Assembly (NCBI RefSeq): GCF_017813355.1
Contig: NZ_JAGIYZ010000017.1
Location: 1-64,000, forward strand
Reading direction: 5' to 3'
Length of the DNA: 64,000 nt
Source of the DNA: Roseomonas nitratireducens
GTDB taxonomy: Bacteria; Pseudomonadota; Alphaproteobacteria; Acetobacterales; Acetobacteraceae
The position numbers were made by a program, and so were the translations under genes. This document shows positions 51,748 through 60,041 of the stretch, piece after piece (the stretch's first letter is position 1; each line of letters begins with the position of its first letter). A model generated the notes under the pieces. That model did not search any database and was not told the DNA's origin. It worked only from the letters and a program-made list of their open reading frames with translations.

Positions 51748-52560
51748 ATGGCCGAAGACCGGCAACCGATCGTCACCTTCCATCGCCTGATCCCAGGCAT
51801 ACCGAGCCCGCAGCGGGCAGACCGCTCCGGGCTCGGCGGCCTTCCGACCCGCGCCTACCGCTTCTGCGACGCCGTCACCACCGCCGCCGGCTATGGCTGG
51901 CACATCACCGCGCCGCTCGAGATCGGGCTGCGCTGGGACGGCACCGAAGTCTCCTGGACCTGCGCCGAGCTCGAGCATGAATGGATGCCGCTCGGCCTCG
52001 GCGCCGTGCAGTTCCCCCATTTCCGCGCCCGCTTCGACGAGGAGGCGCCGGAGGACGTGCAGGGCTACTCGCCGCCCTTCCTCACCGGCCTGCCCGAGGC
52101 CGGCGTCGTGCAGATGTGGACCGGCCTGTTCGTCGAGACCGCGCCAGGCTGGTCGCTGATGACGCGCGCGCCGGTCAACCTGCCGAAGACCGGCCCCTTC
52201 GAGCAGTTCGAGGGAATCGTCGAGTTCGACAAATGGTTCGGGCCCCTTTTCACCAACATCCGCCTGACCCAGACCAACACCATCGTCGAGATCAACCAGC
52301 TGCGCCCGATCCTGCAGGTGCAGCCCATTCCGCAATTCGCCTATGCCGAGCCGATCCTGAACTCGGCGGTGGTAAAGGACGCCTTCACGCGCTGGGGCGA
52401 TCCCGAATGGGACCGCTACCGCGAGCATGTCGTCCACCCGAACCAGGTGGAGGAACACAAGCCCGGCCGCTATTCCTCCGAGGTCCGGCGCCAGCGCCGC
52501 GCGGCCGGCTGCCCCTTCGCGGCCATGGAAGCCGCGCAGGCCGCGCTCAAACCCGGCTGA
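51748..52560 (+). CDS. Conserved protein of unknown function, DUF6065-like
   Basis: 270 residues. ITFHRLIPG-like start (VTFHRLIPGIPSP), GYGWHITAPLEIGLRWDG, the MWTGLFVETAPGWSLMTRAP segment and GIVEFDKWFGPLFTNIRLTQ resemble the DUF6065 pattern of N-terminal YRLIP, central GW, W-G, then GP.N and GIVE-D. I hold this assignment tentatively. No signal peptide. The C-terminus has a basic patch (SSEVRRQRRAAGCPF). It begins 60 bases after the repeat gene and has a weak AGGA SD, so the two may be co-transcribed. Confidence 0.65.
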   Translation: MAEDRQPIVTFHRLIPGIPSPQRADRSGLGGLPTRAYRFCDAVTTAAGYGWHITAPLEIGLRWDGTEVSWTCAELEHEWMPLGLGAVQFPHFRARFDEEAPEDVQGYSPPFLTGLPEAGVVQMWTGLFVETAPGWSLMTRAPVNLPKTGPFEQFEGIVEFDKWFGPLFTNIRLTQTNTIVEINQLRPILQVQPIPQFAYAEPILNSAVVKDAFTRWGDPEWDRYREHVVHPNQVEEHKPGRYSSEVRRQRRAAGCPFAAMEAAQAALKPG

Positions 52561-52614
52561 GCGTCTGGCCGCCCCGCCCCTGCCGGCGCATCATCCCGGC
52601 AGGAGGAACCGACC

Positions 52615-53424
52615 ATGACCGATGCCCCGCCCGCCGAGGCGCCGCCGCTCGATGCCAAGGCGATCGCCGAACTCGCCCGCCAGCTGACCGAACTGCTCCG
52701 CCTGCGCACCCTGCCGATCGGCATGAAGCTGTTCGAGGATGCCGAGGAGATGGCGAAGGTCCCCGGCCTGCGCCGGCCGCCGGAGGGACGGAAGTTCTCG
52801 ACCTGCCAGCTGGTGACTCAGGCGCGCATCGCCGGCTTCACCATGGGCATCACGCATGACAACGTCCCCGGCTTCTCCAATTGCGGCGGCGTCATCGGGC
52901 TGAACGAGCCCTCCGAGCTCTACCTCTCCGGCCGCAAGTTCGAGGGCGTGTGGTTCGAGAACCGCGAGGCCGCGGCGAAGCACCAGGCGGAGATGCCCCG
53001 CGTGCCGGCCCGCTACGCCGGCCTCGCCGTCTCCCCGCTGCGCAGCGCGCGGCTCGACCCGCCGGACATCTGCCTGTTCTACGCGAACCCGGCGCAGATG
53101 ATCCTCTTCGTCAACGGGCTGCAGTGGAAGACGTACAAGCGCTTCGAGTTCTCCATCACCGGGGAGAGCGCCTGCGCGGATTCCTGGGGCCGCGCGCTGC
53201 GCGACCGCGCGCCGTCGCTGTCCATCCCCTGCTACGCCGAACGCCGCTACGGCGGCGTGGCGGATGACGAGATGCTGATGGCGCTGCCACCGGCGGACCT
53301 CGCGGTCGCGGTCGAAGGGCTGCTCGGGCTGTCCAAGGCGGGGCTGCGGTATCCGATCATGCCCTATGGGCCGCAGGCGGATCCGGGCGAGGGGATGGCG
53401 AAGTCCTACGCGGGCAAGACGTGA
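52615..53424 (+). CDS. DUF169 domain-containing protein
   Basis: 269 residues. LRTLPIGMKLFEDAEEM is the typical DUF169 opening. KFSTCQLVTQARIAGFTMGI and NCGGVIGL contain the conserved cysteines, and ICLFYANPAQMILFVNGLQW is the central strand block. SGESACADSWG-like ITGESACADSW and SIPCYAERRYGG follow. The family's biochemical role is unestablished. GGAGGAACCGACC precedes the ATG. Same strand as the DUF6065-like gene, 54 bases apart. Confidence 0.87.
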   Translation: MTDAPPAEAPPLDAKAIAELARQLTELLRLRTLPIGMKLFEDAEEMAKVPGLRRPPEGRKFSTCQLVTQARIAGFTMGITHDNVPGFSNCGGVIGLNEPSELYLSGRKFEGVWFENREAAAKHQAEMPRVPARYAGLAVSPLRSARLDPPDICLFYANPAQMILFVNGLQWKTYKRFEFSITGESACADSWGRALRDRAPSLSIPCYAERRYGGVADDEMLMALPPADLAVAVEGLLGLSKAGLRYPIMPYGPQADPGEGMAKSYAGKT

Positions 53425-53428
53425 AGGT

Positions 53429-53454
53429 CGGGGGAGAAGTTCCCTTCTCCCCCG
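53429..53454. terminator. 11-bp perfect hairpin between convergent genes
   Basis: CGGGGGAGAAG and CTTCTCCCCCG pair perfectly around a 4-base TTCC loop, five bases after the DUF169 stop and seven before the convergent M20 stop. Best terminator-like structure in the window, although no T-tract follows. Confidence 0.6.
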
Positions 53455-53460
53455 GCGTAA

Positions 53461-54888
53461 TCAATCCCCGCTCATCCGGATCGGCGGCTGCACATCCGGC
53501 GGCAGCGGACACACGTAGGGGTGCACATCCGTCCGCGCCTTGTGGTCCGCCTTCGCCGCGGCGAGCAGCGCGGGGTCGCGGATCGCGTCGACCGCCGTGC
53601 CCGCCATGATCTTCGCGACATGCACCAGGCCCTTGTGCGCGATGCCGGACTTGCCCTGCGCCGTCAGCTGCCAGGAATGGCCCGGCGTGCCGATGGCATA
53701 GGTCGCGCCCCGCGCCTGCACCGTCGGCACCGCCCAGGAGACATCGCCCACGTCGGTCGAACCCACGCCGCCATTCCCCTTCGCATCCAGCGGCACGATG
53801 ATGTCGCACAGCGCCTTGTCGTGCTCGACCTTCAGCCCGTGGCGGCGGAAGGCGGCGGCGATGTCGTCGTCGGACAGCGTGCCCTGGATCTGCTTCGCAT
53901 AGGCGCGATCGGCCTCGTCGAATTCGGGCGGGCCGAGCCGCACCATGTTCTCGTACATCGCCTTTTCGAGCGGCGTGTTCGCGAGCAGGTTCGACACCGC
54001 GCTGACCACCTTGGTCGTGACGCTCGTCTCGGTCATCAGCGCCGCGCCATCGGCGATCTTGCGCACGCGGGCAACGAGCTGGTTCAGCCCCACCAGGTCG
54101 CGCGCGCGGATCAGGTAGCGCACCTTCGCCGTGCCCTGCACCACGTTCGGCGCGATGCCGCCGGCATCGAGATAGGCGTAGTGGATGCGCGCGTCGGAGG
54201 GCATGTGCTCGCGCATGTAGTTCACGCCGACATTCATCAGCTCGACGGCGTCCAGCGCCGAACGCCCCAGTTCCGGCGCCGCCGCGGCGTGCGACGAACG
54301 GCCGGTGAAGCTGAAGTCGATGCGCGTGTTGGCGAGCGACACCGCCTCGTTCACGCCCGTGAATGCGGCCGGGTGCCAGCAGATCGCCATGTCCACGTCG
54401 TCGAAGGCGCCTTCGCGCACCATGAAGCCCTTGGCCGCGCCGCCTTCCTCGGCCGGGCAGCCGTAGTAGCGCACCCGCGCCTTCACGCCGTTCGCCGCGA
54501 GCCAGTCCTTCACGGCGGACGCCGCCAGCAGCGACGCCGCGCCGAGCAGGTTGTGCCCGCAGCCATGGCCCGACCCGTCGCCCGGCAGCGGCTTGTGCTC
54601 GGCGACGCCGGCCTCGTTCGACAGGCCAGGCAGCGCGTCGTACTCGCCGAGGATGGCGATGACCGGCCCCTCGCCTTCCGGCCCCGCCTCCCCCATCACC
54701 GCCGTCGGGATGCCGGCGACGTCGCGCGTCACGCGGAAGCCGTGCGCCTCCAGCAGCGCGGTGTGCTCGGCGCAGGACCGGACCTCGGCGTAGCAGAGCT
54801 CCGGCATGCCCCAGACGCGGTCGGCGAGCTCGATCGCGTCCCGCGCCTTGGCGTCCACGAGCCGCCAGATTTCCTCGGTGTTCTGCAT
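53461..54888 (-). CDS. M20 family amidohydrolase (AbgB-like peptidase)
   Basis: 475 residues. ILGEYDALPGLS and DGSGHGCGHNLLG supply metal ligands, YYGCPAEEGGAAK the catalytic glutamate, and the dimerisation lid runs from about DFSFTGRSSHAAA. Closest in pattern to p-aminobenzoyl-glutamate hydrolase subunit B. It would cleave an N-acyl or aminoacyl amide. The ATG MQNTEEIWRLV is chosen because the M20 helix begins there; GGGGAT precedes it. Confidence 0.87.
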   Translation of the reverse strand: MQNTEEIWRLVDAKARDAIELADRVWGMPELCYAEVRSCAEHTALLEAHGFRVTRDVAGIPTAVMGEAGPEGEGPVIAILGEYDALPGLSNEAGVAEHKPLPGDGSGHGCGHNLLGAASLLAASAVKDWLAANGVKARVRYYGCPAEEGGAAKGFMVREGAFDDVDMAICWHPAAFTGVNEAVSLANTRIDFSFTGRSSHAAAAPELGRSALDAVELMNVGVNYMREHMPSDARIHYAYLDAGGIAPNVVQGTAKVRYLIRARDLVGLNQLVARVRKIADGAALMTETSVTTKVVSAVSNLLANTPLEKAMYENMVRLGPPEFDEADRAYAKQIQGTLSDDDIAAAFRRHGLKVEHDKALCDIIVPLDAKGNGGVGSTDVGDVSWAVPTVQARGATYAIGTPGHSWQLTAQGKSGIAHKGLVHVAKIMAGTAVDAIRDPALLAAAKADHKARTDVHPYVCPLPPDVQPPIRMSGD

Positions 54889-55004
54889 GATGCGTATCCC
54901 CGCTGCGATGTGGCAGGGACTCTCGCCCGCCGCCACCGCCGCGTCCAGCGCTGGACAGGCGCAGGCGCCGCGCCGCAGCATCGGCCCGATCAAGGAGCCC
55001 CGCC

Positions 55005-55544
55005 ATGCCCCGCGTGAGCCCGAAGCGCCCCGAGGACCTGCCGCCGGACCTCGCCGAGATCTGGCATCGCTACGCCGGCACCTACGGGCCCTTCGAGGCG
55101 CAGCTCGAGGTCTTCGCCCATGTCCCCGCCGCGCTGCGCCACCTGATGCCGATGCTGATGGAACTCCGCGCCGCGGGCACCCTGCCCCGCCGCGCGCTGG
55201 AACTCGCCATCGTCGTCGTCTCGAAGCTCAACGCCTGCGACTACTGCATCGCGCACCACCAGCCCTTCCTGGCGGTGGAGGGCATCCCGCCCGAGGTCGT
55301 CGCCCGCCTGCCCGGGGGCACCGACCACCCGGCGCTGACGGCCTGCGACCGCGCCGTGATCGCCTTTTCGGTCGCGGCGTGGGAGGACAGCCACCGCGTC
55401 CCCGAACGCCTGTTCCGCGCGCTGCGCGAGCACTTCTCCGAGGCGCAGATCGTCGAGCTGACGCTGCGCATCGCGCTGACCGGCTTCTTCAACCGCTTCT
55501 CCTCCGCGCTCGGGATCGAGGAGGAAGCGACCGCCCATGCGTGA
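55005..55544 (+). CDS. Carboxymuconolactone decarboxylase / AhpD-like protein
   Basis: 179 residues, all helical by pattern. NACDYCIAHHQPFL is the AhpD-type CxxC-x3-H redox motif and ELAIVVVSKLNACDYC the core CMD helix. ACDRAVIAFSVAAWE and LTGFFNRFSSALGI follow. Such proteins act as peroxidases or peroxide-sensing partners. Single gene, divergent from the M20 gene, preceded by GGAGCCCCGCC. Confidence 0.86.
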   Translation: MPRVSPKRPEDLPPDLAEIWHRYAGTYGPFEAQLEVFAHVPAALRHLMPMLMELRAAGTLPRRALELAIVVVSKLNACDYCIAHHQPFLAVEGIPPEVVARLPGGTDHPALTACDRAVIAFSVAAWEDSHRVPERLFRALREHFSEAQIVELTLRIALTGFFNRFSSALGIEEEATAHA

Positions 55545-55546
55545 AC

Positions 55547-55568
55547 GGGGCGGCCCTCGCCGCCCCGC
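55547..55568. terminator. 9-bp perfect hairpin between convergent genes
   Basis: CGGGGCGGC and GCCGCCCCG pair around CCTC, two bases after the AhpD-like stop and 12 before the IorB-like stop. No T-tract. Confidence 0.45.
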
Positions 55569-55579
55569 CCCGGCCGGCC

Positions 55580-57778
55580 TCAGGCGCCCTGCAGCGCCGC
55601 GCGCATCTTCGCCGGGGTGAAGGGCACCGACCGCAGCCGCACCCCCGTCGCGTCGAAGATCGCGTTCGTCACGGCGGAGGGCACGATCGCCGCCGCCGGT
55701 TCACCGGCACCCCAGGGGCGTTCGGTCGGCCGGTCGATCAGGTCGATCACGATCTCCGGCACCTCGGGGAAGGTGATGACCTGGTAGGAGCCCCAGTCGC
55801 GGCTGGTGACGGTGCCGCGGTCGAAGGTCAGCTCCTCCTTCAGCGTGCGCGACAGGGTGTGGATGATGTTCCCCTCGACCTGCGACTTCACGCCGTCCGG
55901 GTTGATGATCTGGCCGCAATCATGCGCGCAGAAGAAGCGCGTGACGCGGATCTCCCCGGTGCGGCGGTTCACCTCCACCTCCGCCACCGCGGCGACGTAG
56001 GTGCGCACGAGCTCGTACTTGCAGTAGGTCACGCCGCGGCCGCGCAGGATTTCCCCGCTGCGGTCGCGCTGCGGGGATGGCCGCGCCTGCCAGTTCGCCA
56101 GGCGCGCGACGCGCTCCAGCACCTCCCGCCCGCGCGGGTCGTCCGCCGGCATCAGCCGCAGCCGGTAGGCGACCGGGTCGGCGCCCGCGGCCGCCGCGCA
56201 TTCGTCGAGGAAGGCCTCGTTGGCGTAGGTGTTCTGCATCCGCCCCGGCGTGCGGATCCAGGACGGGCGGAAGGGCGTCGTGTCCAGCCGGTGGCACGTC
56301 GTCTTCACCGCGGGGAAGGTATAGGGCAGCGCCAGGTTGTGGATGATGTTGCCCGGGTGGATCTGGTTCTCGCGCGGCAGCCCGCCGAGCTCCGCCGCCG
56401 TCAGGTCCACGTTGCCGCCGGCGCCCTTGGGGATGAAGGCCTCCGCCTCCCACCCCACGATGTTGCCCTGGGCGTCGAGGCCGGCGCGCAGGTCGACGAG
56501 ATGCGGCGGGCCCTTCGGGTCCCACACATGCTCGTCCGAGCGCATCCATTGCACGCGCACCGGCCGCCCGACCGCGCGGGCGAGCAGCGCGGCGTCGGCG
56601 GCCGCGTCCTCATGCCCGTTGCGCCCATAGCATCCCGCGCCTTCGAGGTAGACGCAGCGCACCTGCTCGACCGGCATGGCGAGCATCATCGCCAGCTGCT
56701 TGCGGAGGTTGTGCGTCGCCTGGCTCGCGCTCCAGGTCGTCAGCCGCCCGTCGCGGAATTCCGCCACCGCGCAGGACGGCCCCATCGAGGCGTGCGAATG
56801 GATGGCGAAGTCGTAGGAGGCCGAGATCCGCCGCACCGCGCCCTGGATCGCGCCGGCCGCGTCGCCGCGGTTGGAGGTGACCTGCACCTGCGCGACCGGC
56901 GTGGCGCGCACATGCTCCCACAGCCGCGCCTGGTCCGGCAGCCCGGCCCAGTTCGACCAGCGCACGCGCAGGTCGCGCGCCGCGCGCACCGCCGCCCACT
57001 CGGTTTCCGCCACCACGCCCACGAAGGCGCCCTGGTGCACCACGCGCACCACGCCCGGGATGTGGCGGATCGAGGCCTCGTCCACCGCCTCGGCCGTCGC
57101 GCCCATGGCGGGCGGGCGGACCGGGCGGCCATGCAACATGTTCGGCAGCTTGAAGTCGTGCACGTATTCGAAGCGGCCGAACACCTTCGCGGGGATGTCC
57201 ACGCGCGGCACGGTTCTGCCGACGATGCGCCGCGCCTCGGGCGGCTTGATCGGCGCGTTGGTGTCGACCTTCAGGTCGAATGCGCGGCCGCCGACGAGCT
57301 CGGCATAGGAGACGCGGCCCGAGCCACCGCTGACCACGCCATCCTCGACGCGCAGCGATGCCGCCGGCGCGCCGAGCCGCGACGCGGCCATGTTGAGCAG
57401 TTCCCGCCGCGCCGTGGCCGAGGCCGCGCGCAGCGCCACGCCGGCATTCTGGATCGACAGCGAGCCATAGGTCGGCCCCTGGTCAGGCGTCAGCGCCGTA
57501 TCACCTTCCACGACGCGGATGCGCGTCATGGCCACGTCGAGTTCCTCGGCGGCGATCTGCATGAAGCCGGTGCGCACGCCGGTGCCGAGGTCGACCTTGC
57601 CGACGAAGACCGTCACGCCCCCCTGGGCGTCGATCGAGAGGAAGGCGGCGACCTCGTCGCCCGCGACGGGCTTCTCGGTCCAGGCGGCGGCGTCCTTGGC
57701 GCGCAGGCCCACGGTGAAGGCGACGGTCAGCGCCCCGCCCGCCTTGAGCAGGCCGCGGCGGCTGGTGATTGCGTTCAT
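55580..57778 (-). CDS. Xanthine dehydrogenase family molybdopterin-binding subunit (IorB-like)
   Basis: 732 residues, the size of isoquinoline 1-oxidoreductase beta subunits. The N-terminus MNAITSRRGLLKAGGALTVAF is a twin-arginine signal. RPPAMGATAEAVDE and VRCVYLEGAGCYGRNGHEDAA match the Mo-pterin binding blocks, and PWGAGEPAAAIVPSAVTNAI near the end contains the catalytic glutamate (GEP/GE). It hydroxylates N-heterocycles or aldehydes using water. Coupled by 17 bases to the [2Fe-2S] subunit gene. No XdhC/MobA or cytochrome partner is adjacent. Confidence 0.9.
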   Translation of the reverse strand: MNAITSRRGLLKAGGALTVAFTVGLRAKDAAAWTEKPVAGDEVAAFLSIDAQGGVTVFVGKVDLGTGVRTGFMQIAAEELDVAMTRIRVVEGDTALTPDQGPTYGSLSIQNAGVALRAASATARRELLNMAASRLGAPAASLRVEDGVVSGGSGRVSYAELVGGRAFDLKVDTNAPIKPPEARRIVGRTVPRVDIPAKVFGRFEYVHDFKLPNMLHGRPVRPPAMGATAEAVDEASIRHIPGVVRVVHQGAFVGVVAETEWAAVRAARDLRVRWSNWAGLPDQARLWEHVRATPVAQVQVTSNRGDAAGAIQGAVRRISASYDFAIHSHASMGPSCAVAEFRDGRLTTWSASQATHNLRKQLAMMLAMPVEQVRCVYLEGAGCYGRNGHEDAAADAALLARAVGRPVRVQWMRSDEHVWDPKGPPHLVDLRAGLDAQGNIVGWEAEAFIPKGAGGNVDLTAAELGGLPRENQIHPGNIIHNLALPYTFPAVKTTCHRLDTTPFRPSWIRTPGRMQNTYANEAFLDECAAAAGADPVAYRLRLMPADDPRGREVLERVARLANWQARPSPQRDRSGEILRGRGVTYCKYELVRTYVAAVAEVEVNRRTGEIRVTRFFCAHDCGQIINPDGVKSQVEGNIIHTLSRTLKEELTFDRGTVTSRDWGSYQVITFPEVPEIVIDLIDRPTERPWGAGEPAAAIVPSAVTNAIFDATGVRLRSVPFTPAKMRAALQGA

Positions 57779-57795
57779 CTCCCTGCCCTCCCCGC

Positions 57796-58260
57796 TCAGC
57801 CGCGCGCCGCGCGCAGCACGGCCGCGACGACGCGCGGATGCGTGCCGCAGCGGCAGATGTTGTTGGCCAGCGCTTCCTTGACCTGCGCTTCGGTCGGGCG
57901 CGGCGTCTTGGCGAGCAGCGCGGCGCTTTCCATGATCATGCCGTTGGCGCAGTAGCCGCACTGAACGGCCTGCTCGGCGATGAAGGCGGCCTGCACCGGA
58001 TGCGGGCGTTCGGGCGTGCCGAGCCCATCGAGCGTGACGATGGTCTTTCCCGCCGCCTCGGTGACGGGGATCTGGCAGGACCGCGCCGCCTCGCCGTTCA
58101 GGTGGATCGTGCAGGCGCCGCATTGGCCAAGGCCGCAGCCGTAATGCGGCCCGCCCACGCCGACATCGTTGCGCAGCGCGTACAGCAGCGGCATCTGCGG
58201 GTCATCGACGGTCACGGTGACGGCGCGGCCGTTCACCGTCATGGCGACGGTCTGGGTCAT
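57796..58260 (-). CDS. (2Fe-2S)-binding subunit of a molybdenum hydroxylase (IorA-like)
   Basis: 154 residues. The plant-type cluster CGLGQCGACTIHLNG with the later C, and the second cluster CGYCANGMIMESA ... NNICRCGTH, are both complete. It relays electrons from the Mo subunit. CGGGAGGGACGCAGG precedes the ATG. Start of the iorA-iorB operon. A palindromic repeat array lies just upstream. Confidence 0.93.
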   Translation of the reverse strand: MTQTVAMTVNGRAVTVTVDDPQMPLLYALRNDVGVGGPHYGCGLGQCGACTIHLNGEAARSCQIPVTEAAGKTIVTLDGLGTPERPHPVQAAFIAEQAVQCGYCANGMIMESAALLAKTPRPTEAQVKEALANNICRCGTHPRVVAAVLRAARG

Positions 58261-58351
58261 TCCTGCGTCCCTCCCGGGGCCGGCATTGCGCCGCCGGCCC
58301 TTCCTGATGCGGCAGAGTGTGGCGTCTTGCCGCCGGCGCGCAAGCAGGAAG

Positions 58352-58403
58352 CTGGAGCAGCATCCGCTCGGCCGAACACGGCCGATCGGACCTGCTGCTC
58401 CAG
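58352..58403. repeat. Imperfect long inverted repeat (REP/MITE-like), unit A
   Basis: CTGGAGCAGCA-TCCGCTCGGCC and GGCCGATCGGA-CCTGCTGCTCCAG form arms of about 22 bases with small mismatches around AACAC-like loop bases. It lies between the IorA start and the permease stop. It shares the TCCGATCG core with the neighbouring inverted repeat, suggesting one composite palindromic element. Confidence 0.6.
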
Positions 58404-58421
58404 CACCCATGGATTCCACGG

Positions 58422-58462
58422 CACGAAATCCGATCGCTCTGGTTCAGCGCGATCGGATCGTG
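58422..58462. repeat. Inverted repeat (REP/MITE-like), unit B, just 3' of the ABC permease gene
   Basis: CACGA(aa)TCCGATCGC and GCGATCGGATCGTG are nearly perfect 14-base arms around a short loop. It begins three bases after the minus-strand permease stop and so could end that transcript. No T-tract. Confidence 0.6.
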
Positions 58463-58464
58463 CT

Positions 58465-59217
58465 TCAGCCTGGCATCCCCTGCCGCTGGTCCGCGCCCAT
58501 CCGTCGTTCGAGCCGCCGCACGCCCCAGGAGATCAGCAGGATCAGCACCAGGTATTCGAGCACGAGGATCGTGTAGATCTCGAGCGGGCGGAACACCGTC
58601 ACCACCAGTTCGTTCGCCCGCCGCGTCAGCTCCTGGTAGCCGATCACCGAGGCGAGGGAGGACATCTTCACGACATACACGAGTTGGTTGCCGATCGGCG
58701 GCAGCACGCGCCGGATCGCCTGCGGCAGGATGACGTGCCGGTAGCGCTGCCAGGAGGTCAGGCCGAGCGCCTGCGCCGCCTCGTGCTGGCCGCGCTCGAT
58801 CGACTGGATGCCCGCGCGCAGGATCTCGGCCTCGAAGGCCGAGTCACAGACAGCGATAGCGAGCACCGCCGCGGCGAAGATGCCGATGCGGATGTCGAGC
58901 ACCACCGGCAGCCCGTAGAAGACCCAGAGGATCATCACCAGGATCGGCACCGCGCGGAACAACTCGACCCAGCAGCGGTTGAACCAGCGCAGCGGGCGCG
59001 CGCGCGCGAAGCCCGCCAGCGCCACGACAAGCCCGAGCGCCAGCGACACCGCCATGGCGGCAAGCGAGAGCGAAACCGTCGCCCACAGCCCATCGACCAT
59101 GAAGCGCAGATTCGCCTGCCCACGCGGATCGGCCGGGTTGACGACATGCCATCCCCAATTGCCGCCGCAGCCGCCGAGCGCCAGCGGCAGGACGGCGGCG
59201 GCGAGCCGTGGCATCAT
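58465..59217 (-). CDS. Polar amino-acid ABC transporter permease with lipobox-like N-terminus
   Basis: 250 residues. GLWATVSLSLAAMAVSLALG starts the His/Glu/Gln permease domain; QALGLTSWQRYRHVILPQAIRRVLPPIGNQ contains the EAA loop (its core is YRHVILPQAIRRVLPP). The first residues, MMPRLAAAVLPLALGGCGG, look like a lipoprotein signal ending in a lipobox cysteine, followed by a Trp-rich loop. This is odd for a polytopic permease. Start could be the second ATG or a GTG four codons earlier. Divergent from its likely binding protein; no ATPase gene nearby. Confidence 0.84.
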   Translation of the reverse strand: MMPRLAAAVLPLALGGCGGNWGWHVVNPADPRGQANLRFMVDGLWATVSLSLAAMAVSLALGLVVALAGFARARPLRWFNRCWVELFRAVPILVMILWVFYGLPVVLDIRIGIFAAAVLAIAVCDSAFEAEILRAGIQSIERGQHEAAQALGLTSWQRYRHVILPQAIRRVLPPIGNQLVYVVKMSSLASVIGYQELTRRANELVVTVFRPLEIYTILVLEYLVLILLISWGVRRLERRMGADQRQGMPG

Positions 59218-59240
59218 GCCGCGCGACACAGGAGGCCCCC

Positions 59241-60041
59241 ATGCAACGCCGCACGCTCCCCGCCGCAGCCCTTCTCGCCGGCACCCTCGCCATCCCTGCC
59301 CAGGCGCAGGCGCAGGCGCAAGGCGGCGGCAGGCTCGCCGCGGTGCAGGCCGCGGGGCGGATCCGCATCGGCACCACGGGCGACTTCAACCCGATGTCCT
59401 TCCGCGACCCGGCGTCGCGCGAGTATCGCGGCCATCAGATCGACTGCGCCCAGCAACTGGCGCGGGAGATGAACCTGCGCGCGGAATTCGTCGCGACCGA
59501 CTGGCGCACGCTGATGAACGGGCTCGCGGCCGACCAGTTCGACGTCGTGATGACGGGAACCTCCGTCTCGGTCGCGCGCGCCATGGCCGGCGCCTTCACC
59601 ATCCCCTGGGGCCGCACGGGCTTCATCCCGCTGGTCCGCCGGCGCGACGCGACGCGCTTCGCGAACTGGGAGGCGCTGAACCAGCGCAGCGTGACGATCG
59701 GCACCACGCTGGGCACGACGATGGAGCAGTTCGTCCAGCAGGCACTGCCGAACGCGACGCTGCGGCGGGTGGAAAGCCCGGCGCGGGACTGGCAGGAACT
59801 GCTCGGCGGGCGCGTGGACGCGGCCATGACGAGCGTGATCGAGGCCGGCTTCCTCACGCGCGAATATCCCGACCTGACGGCGATCTTCCGGGACGCGCCG
59901 CGCAATCCCATTCCCATGGCCTTCCTCGCGCCGCCGAACGACGCCGCCTGGCTGCGCTTCCTCGATACCTGGGTGCTGCTGCGGCAGGAAAGCGGCTTCT
60001 TCGCCGAGATGGCGCGCAAATGGGGGCTGGCCGAGGGCTAG
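59241..60041 (+). CDS. Polar amino-acid ABC transporter substrate-binding protein (SBP_bac_3)
   Basis: 266 residues with signal peptide MQRRTLPAAALLAGTLAIP, cleaved within an AQ-repeat (AQAQAQAQ). IRIGTTGDFNPMSFRDP and YRGHQIDCAQQLAREM are the family 3 opening; the DVVMTGTSVSVARA segment is the ligand hinge. GGAGGCCCCC precedes the ATG. Its start faces the permease across 23 bases, so both probably share a compact divergent promoter. Confidence 0.87.
   Translation: MQRRTLPAAALLAGTLAIPAQAQAQAQGGGRLAAVQAAGRIRIGTTGDFNPMSFRDPASREYRGHQIDCAQQLAREMNLRAEFVATDWRTLMNGLAADQFDVVMTGTSVSVARAMAGAFTIPWGRTGFIPLVRRRDATRFANWEALNQRSVTIGTTLGTTMEQFVQQALPNATLRRVESPARDWQELLGGRVDAAMTSVIEAGFLTREYPDLTAIFRDAPRNPIPMAFLAPPNDAAWLRFLDTWVLLRQESGFFAEMARKWGLAEG

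Noticed and set aside
50866-52560. Fusion of the repeat array with the DUF6065-like protein in another plus frame
   Set aside because: Reading through the repeats in this frame gives Arg/His/Pro-rich low-complexity sequence. The downstream gene has its own ATG and weak SD, and codon bias favours the 50972 frame for the array.
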